From Atkinsonella hypoxylon (Eukaryota; Ascomycota; Sordariomycetes; Hypocreales; Clavicipitaceae), in the NCBI GenBank assembly GCA_000729835.1, contig JFHB01000117.1:31290-95289 (forward strand): 64,000 nt of DNA, read 5' to 3'. The notes below the pieces were generated by a model, which saw nothing but the letters and a program-made list of their open reading frames with translations, was not told the origin of the DNA and made no database searches. Position numbers and translations under genes: made by a program. This document shows, piece by piece, positions 59,033 through 64,000 of the stretch (the stretch's first letter is position 1; each line of letters begins with the position of its first letter).

Positions 59033-59330
59033 AATCCCTGAGAGCGCTTCGTTCAAAGATGCTTAATATTGTGTCAAAACTCGTGACCAGAAAAAAGATT
59101 TCATTTCGGGAAAGAGGAAGAGTTGCGAAGAGAGGCAGCGAAATTTCCAGTCAGAAGAAGCCATGTTGTCCTGAATGCCAGGTGCAATCTCTAGGCAAAC
59201 GAAATATCAGACCGGGGGCAGATGGTGCGATTGAAACCACGCATATCGTCGTAGGCGGAATTGACTTTGACAGTTTTGGCGTGTGGCGAGGGAGTTCTCC
59301 CGCCCGATGAGGACGCAGAGAATATACAAG
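59033..59330 (+). other. frame fused behind the UstYa relic, unknown
   Basis: An open frame continues to 59310 with basic text (RSKMLNIVSKLVTRKKISFR) and two CxxC-like Cys (KPCCPECQVQ). It is not UstYa-like and I do not recognise it. Possibly DNA joined by a deletion. Confidence 0.3.
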
Positions 59331-59742
59331 CAACAACGAACAAGAACATCACACTTAACGTCATGCATCGTCAGCAACTCCCTAAGCGAATCAAATATGG
59401 CATCGTAAAATCTAACAAAGGCTAAATGAATGACAGTACTGTTCGAAACACTGAGAACCCATAGGTGGCATGTCGTGTCTCACGAATTGACCCACAAACT
59501 TCCAGCTAATAACACCAAGTCAACTTTACCAAGTGCATCATGACCATATTCTGACGCGATCCACAATAGCGTTGCCTCGCGGATAAGTCCAACTCCTTGT
59601 GTCCGATTTCGATATTGCATAGAGGAGCTCTTGAATGCGACAAAGGGGCCTAGAGACGGATATCTTAGGACTCCAAGTTTGCATACACTCGAGTACACAG
59701 ATATTGCTCTTACCTGACAAATAAGAGGTGACCATGGAAATA
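59331..59742. other. spacer / 3' flank of the kinase gene
   Basis: No gene recognised; lies just beyond the stop codon of the minus-strand kinase. Confidence 0.5.
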
Positions 59743-61103
59743 TCAGCATTCATATAACTCCATAAAGGCATTAAAGTCCTTGTCCTGCAACAGTTCCGCG
59801 GCTGTTAAACGATTTTCGGGCAAATATGTAAATATTTTTGAGCAGATGGACAACAACAAGTTCAGCTCCGTGTCAGAAATTTCGGGTCGCATCGCTTTGA
59901 CCTGTGCCTCCAAAGTGCAATTTGGAATTGGTTTTCGCGTTGGGTCGTACCAGGATTCTTTTGCCGTCTGGTCTTCTTCTGCAGCAAACGTGCCAGCCCA
60001 TTGCGAAGGTAGAGGGCCAAAGGTACGTAGTATATCACCGATTGCTGCTATATTTGATACACCGTAAAGGGGGCAATGACCAATGCAGAACTGTACAAAT
60101 AGAAGCGCGTAAGCCCACATATCGCTAGCAAAGCTAGGATCTATACCATGGAATCGCTCAGGGGCACAATAGTAAGCAGGCATGTGCCACTTGTGCTTGA
60201 CTGGTGAGCCGGCCTTAATTGCTAACCCAAAATCGGCAAGAAAAATGTTCCCTTGCAGTGATTCTATATTCACCTCAATTGGCAGAACCCTTTCGCCATC
60301 TTTCCAGGAACCTATTCGCTCCTTGCGAGGGCAGCCGAAGATTTGGTAGACCATTTCCGGAGGGTACTGATCGACGCCACCAATGTCCCAGAGCACGCTC
60401 CCGCTATTCAGATCTACAAGCAGGTCGTGTTAGCTTAAGCGTCAATTGAAGGACGCTGAAGCGAGCCCTACTCACCACAAACGACGATATCAGCGTCATG
60501 AAGGGACTTTAAGGCTAAGAGTAATTGCTTTGCAGCTCTCATCTTGGCCTTCATATTCACCTTTTCCAGGCAGTATCTGCGTATGCATGGACCACGGACA
60601 GGGAGCACTAACACTATGTGCGTGCCTTTCGGACCAGGGAGGGAAAAGCTGTCCATCAAAGTCAAGATGTGGGATGTGTCCTTGACAGTACGAAGGATTT
60701 CCTTATGCATGTTTAGCTCCCTTTCTCCACAATCAGAAGAGGTGCCAATCTTCAACGCAACCAGCTTATCGCGTTTCAGGTCATGCGCCATCCAGACGGT
60801 GGAAAACCCTCCCCAACCCAGTCTATGCACAATGCGATACGCGCCAGCCAGAACCTCGCCGATGCATATAGGATAGCAACGTTCGTCAGAATACCTCTCG
60901 AAAGGCTCACATTCCGCCTCAATCAGGATCCAGTCGTCGTCGTCGTCGGAGTCTGTAACACTTCCGCAATCGTCTGGTTCGTCATTTTCAGTGACCACAC
61001 CCTCAGTAAGTGAAGAAGTAGGCGAGATGAAGTCGATGACTTCGCCGGGCGACACTTTGCAATTTATAGGCGGAGGATGCGACGGTTCTTCGTATTGCAT
61101 CAT
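59743..61103 (-). CDS. SRPK-like serine/threonine protein kinase with altered HRD motif
   Basis: Two exons, 60476-61103 and 59743-60413, join in phase (628 + 671 nt) to give 432 residues. The N-terminus is acidic (VTDSDDDDDWILIEAE). The kinase domain has a complete glycine loop (LGWGGFSTVW, about 95-104), the ATP-binding Lys K118 in VALKIG, and DFG at 270-272 in IFLADFGLAIKAG. It also carries an APE-equivalent PAYYCAPERFHG and SFASDMWAYALL. The glycine loop and YRIVHRLGWGGFSTVW are typical of SRPK and related fungal kinases. The catalytic-loop HxD is changed: across the splice the sequence reads VVCDLNSGS, so the Asp is kept while His is Val-Cys-type. It may still be active. Whether it phosphorylates SR proteins is unknown; it lacks the long SRPK insert. 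Confidence 0.85.
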
Positions 61104-61805
61104 TTTGTAAGAGGTTTAGAGCGCGTTGTAGGAAGTAGGAGGGAAAGAAGGTGTCGCATAGAAAACGTCTTGCTGCAATTTTTTTGCGTCGTAAGAAGAT
61201 CTTGATTAGTCATGTTATTGGGCAAAGCAAGCAGGCCAATAGGATTGAGCTATCCCTTTAAGTGCGGTAAGGCGCCAACTGGATGACGAATTAACAGGTA
61301 GTACTCCGTACTCCGTAAACCAATCAGTAATAGTGTAGAGTCTCGTGTTCAGACAAGCCGACTATCCCTCCCCCCTGTCTCCCTGGGGTCAAGCTGTAAA
61401 TTTACTGGGTACCTAGGTAGGTATTCCGTATACCAGCAAAATTGACGGCGGTTGCCTAGAAAAAAGTGCTCGTGGGAACCAAGCATGTGGGTGGAAAAGT
61501 CCAGAGTAGAAGTATTGCTCCCGAATAGCCAGCCATACTTCCCCCGATGCTTTAACTTATGGCTAGCTTGCTCTACTTAATACACTTGGCCGGTCCCGTT
61601 ATGCAGCTAACAATTAATGACTAAGACATGATAAGTACTATAGACTTGAATTAAACAGCGAGTTTCACATTTTTGCATCGGAAAGGACAGCCAATAGGAG
61701 GCAGCGCGTGGCCTCAACACGCATCCTGATTGGTAAGCCACAGCTGGCCCGTGTCCTACAGCACATGATGCCTCATCTGTAGCAGCCCGTGCTCCGTACG
61801 CACTA
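61104..61805. other. spacer between the two SRPK-like kinases
   Basis: Contains the promoter of the minus-strand kinase and two overlapping TACTCCGTA motifs at 61302-61317. No gene recognised. Confidence 0.5.
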
Positions 61806-62608
61806 GTGCATATGCTTACCACTCACGCAGATACCAGGGGTGACCACTTCATGCTCCCATTCGAAACCTCAGCAGTTCTAAAAGATTATGTCCGTGAGCA
61901 GGAGGCCAACCCTGGACCATGTAAAATACGCCATGGCCGTCCGGTTTACGAGTCACGATCAGACTTTGGCAGTTTGAGGAAAGGTGTAGGTTTTGTCAAG
62001 CTGACAGATCTTGGTCTTGTCGTTCGTGGAGATGAAACTGCAGAGCATTATCATGATATCCAGCCTCTGGAGTACACCGCTCTAGATGTCATGTTACAAA
62101 CAGTGTGGAGCTACCCTGCAGATATTTGGAATTTAGACCTGGTGATTTGTAGTCCTTGTAAGAGAACTTTTTTCTATAGTGACTAACAAAATCTAGTTGT
62201 GGGAACTTCTGGCCGAAGTTAATCTTCTTGATAGAAAATCACCCGGAGACCCAAGTTTCTCTTATTTAACGCGATTCGCTCAGATGATTCGTCTTCTAGG
62301 ACCGCCTCCCTCTGACTTTCCTTCTAGAGCTAATAAAGATATATCCTCACATCTTTTATGATGACCAAGGCATGTTAAAGGTTAAACGATGGCAAAGTTG
62401 AAATTGAAATAACTTCATCTAGGATCGTTTACGCATCCGGACCTCATCCCTAACGAAGACCTCAATTTCTTCAATAAAACCACGATGCTGGCCGGACAAG
62501 AGGAAATCCTTTTCATTCAATTTGCGAAAAGAATGCTTGCTTAGGTACCAGAGGAGAGAAGCACCGCTAGAGGGCTGCTTGATGATCCTTGGCTTCGATT
62601 ATAGATTT
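61806..62608 (+). pseudogene. decayed second SRPK-like kinase, C-terminal part only
   Basis: The sequence begins near the catalytic loop (THADTRGDHFMLPFE) and continues through VREQEANPGPCKIRHGRPVY, KLTDLGLVVRGD (DLG in place of DFG) and WSYPADIWNLDL. An apparent intron at about 62138-62195 leads to LWELLAEVNLLD, LTRFAQMIRLLGPPPSDF, then IPNEDLNFFNKTTMLAGQEE and VPEERSTARGLLDDPWL. A TAG at 62542-62544 occupies the place of the conserved Trp before VPEERS, and stops and a frameshift fall near 62357-62400. The N-lobe is absent. It is a dead fragment of a second kinase of the same broad group as 59743-61103, in opposite orientation. Confidence 0.75.
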
Positions 62609-63715
62609 ATTGAGGATGTATGTCGATTGTGATTAGAGAGGGGCGAATACGAATAATCCTCAGCTAGAGAATTATTGATATGTATTAATTCAAACAAAGC
62701 GTCATAACTATCTGCCTGCCATTTACTTCTACAACAAGCACTTTCCCATAAAATAGCCTGACGCCTTCTCTACGCCATGAATTTTTTTTTTCTTTTTTTT
62801 TAAAAAATAAAAAAATAAAAAAACAAGGCCAAGTAAGCATGGCCAGGTAGCCCGTGCCCGGTTGAGAATGCCAATCCATCACGACCTCTGCTTCCCTTTA
62901 CCGGCGGAGATATGGCGGGAGAGAATGAAGGTGTCGAGACGTCTAAAAATAGAACAGCAGGTTGAAATTGCTTTTAGACGTGATATTCATAATCCGACAT
63001 TCTTGGTTTGCAGTATGACAAGAGAATTCAGCAGTGAACGAGCTGAATATGCAGGCCAACTCATCAGACGCGCCTTAATTTTTCTCTCTCTACATGATGA
63101 GGCGTCTAGTAGCTCTTGAATGCCATTGGCGATTGGTGACACGACCCATATACATGACACTTGTTATGCAGGCTGTCGTGTTAGACCTGCCGCTTATGCA
63201 TGTGATCTGTATGAAGTCGTTGGTTTGTGGATAGGAGTTTCTAGTTTGCTAATAATTGTGGCGCGGTCACGTGCATTTCTTCATCCAATAGGAGTCTCGG
63301 GCGTCTAAGGGTTTGCTCAATTCTAACATGCGCATGTCATATCTGACAAGCGCAGATTGGGGCTCACTGACAGAAATTTCAACAGAGATCGATTGACTGC
63401 ATTTCGCACCCTATTCACTCCAGACTCATGCTATCCACGTATAGCCTGATACTGTAGGCTAGAGAAATGAAATATGGAATAGCCCTCTCTTTCCCCAAGT
63501 AACAATCTACGCATGAAAGTAGGTGAGGGTGTCACGACTTAGTCATCAATTGAACTTTAGAGTCTAGACGCGTCCTAGGCCTGTAACCATAATGCATAGA
63601 TAGGTCATACGACTTAACTGACATCTATTCATATCGGGTTCAGACGGGTGTACAGTAAATCTCAGGTCCAGACCATGTGTGCATTGGTCTAGGGTGGAGC
63701 CAGAGCGGGTGTAGA
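62609..63715. other. gene-free stretch
   Basis: T- and A-tracts at 62780-62824. Frames at 62862-63119 and 63120-63308 have no domain and no family resemblance. Nothing firm is seen. Confidence 0.45.
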
Positions 63716-64000
63716 TTTAGGCAGAATAGCATATGCTTAGCATATACCTAGCATATATAGACAATACAGTGTTAATTTTATCCAATATTAGCAGGGATTA
63801 CGTTAGCCTTTAACTATAAGCTTACTTTCTTTTACCTCTTTTTCTTTCTTTTTTTCCTTCTTTCTATATTATTATTACGCCTAGTAAGAAGGATCTAGCT
63901 ATTATTATATTATATATATTAAATTATTATATAAATTATACTAATATCTTTTATAGTATTAATATTTTAATGTATTCTATTAACGCTCTTACTCTTACTT
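63716..64000. repeat. A+T-rich repeat edge
   Basis: Begins with the 19-bp repeat shared with 49581-49599, then TAGCATATACCTAGCATATA. From about 63840 it becomes almost pure A/T plus pyrimidine tracts (CTTTTTCTTTCTTTTTTTCC, then TATTATATTATATATATTAA). This looks like the border of an A+T-rich, possibly RIP-mutated repeat block that continues past the window. Confidence 0.55.

Overview
This window is nuclear DNA of a filamentous ascomycete, most likely a sordariomycete of the Hypocreales type. The evidence is short GT-AG introns (about 50-200 nt), housekeeping proteins of clearly ascomycete type (an Mbp1-type APSES factor, an Arp1 of exactly 380 residues, Erv41, Dfg5-like GH76, Prp2, Scj1) and fungus-only families (GRGGAGN-repeat and DUF3824-like proteins, UstYa/DUF3328). 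Several decayed genes carry TAG stops where a conserved Trp (TGG) is expected, which fits repeat-induced point mutation (RIP). I cannot name the species.

Left part (about 1-23.5 kb) is a conserved core. In order: mbp1 (minus) and arp1 (plus) diverging from a 745-bp spacer; a small GRGGAGN-repeat protein; a GPI-anchored GH76 cell-wall enzyme; the ER-Golgi receptor subunit Erv41; a conserved basic/acidic protein of unknown role; and a mitochondrial-looking helical protein. The 5.5 kb before mbp1 shows no gene I can support.

Middle part (about 23.5-42 kb): a 6.7-kb stretch without a recognisable gene, an orphan disordered protein at 30.2 kb, a decayed NACHT-ankyrin (NLR-like) gene at 32-34 kb, then a core island with the DEAH spliceosomal helicase Prp2 and the ER J-protein Scj1 diverging from a 447-bp spacer. 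A decayed amino-acid permease follows at 39.7-41.2 kb.

Accessory island (about 42-49.7 kb), the highlight of the window: four tandem same-strand paralogues encode small secreted proteins of about 90-155 residues. They share a near-identical 18-residue signal peptide and a six-cysteine frame (C...C-x5-C...C-x2-C...C), but their mature sequences are otherwise strongly divergent. Upstream and downstream non-coding blocks are also conserved, and an orphan downstream block marks a probable fifth, lost copy. The array is peppered with mobile DNA: a solo LTR with 5-bp target duplication, related LTR pieces, a 534-bp TIR element at a TA site, and a gag-like zinc-knuckle fragment behind copy 4. It looks like a young, fast-evolving effector-type family that I do not recognise.

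Right part (about 50-64 kb): a large DUF3824-like Arg/Ser/Asp-rich gene with three exons, an intron-containing tRNA-Ser(UGA), a gene-poor stretch with a short telomere-like motif, a RIP-marked UstYa-like relic, an intact SRPK-like kinase with an altered HRD motif, and a second, decayed SRPK-like kinase. The last 150 bases are strongly A+T-rich and suggest the edge of a repeat block. A 9-mer, TACTCCGTA, occurs at least 12 times across the window, far above chance, almost entirely in non-coding DNA.
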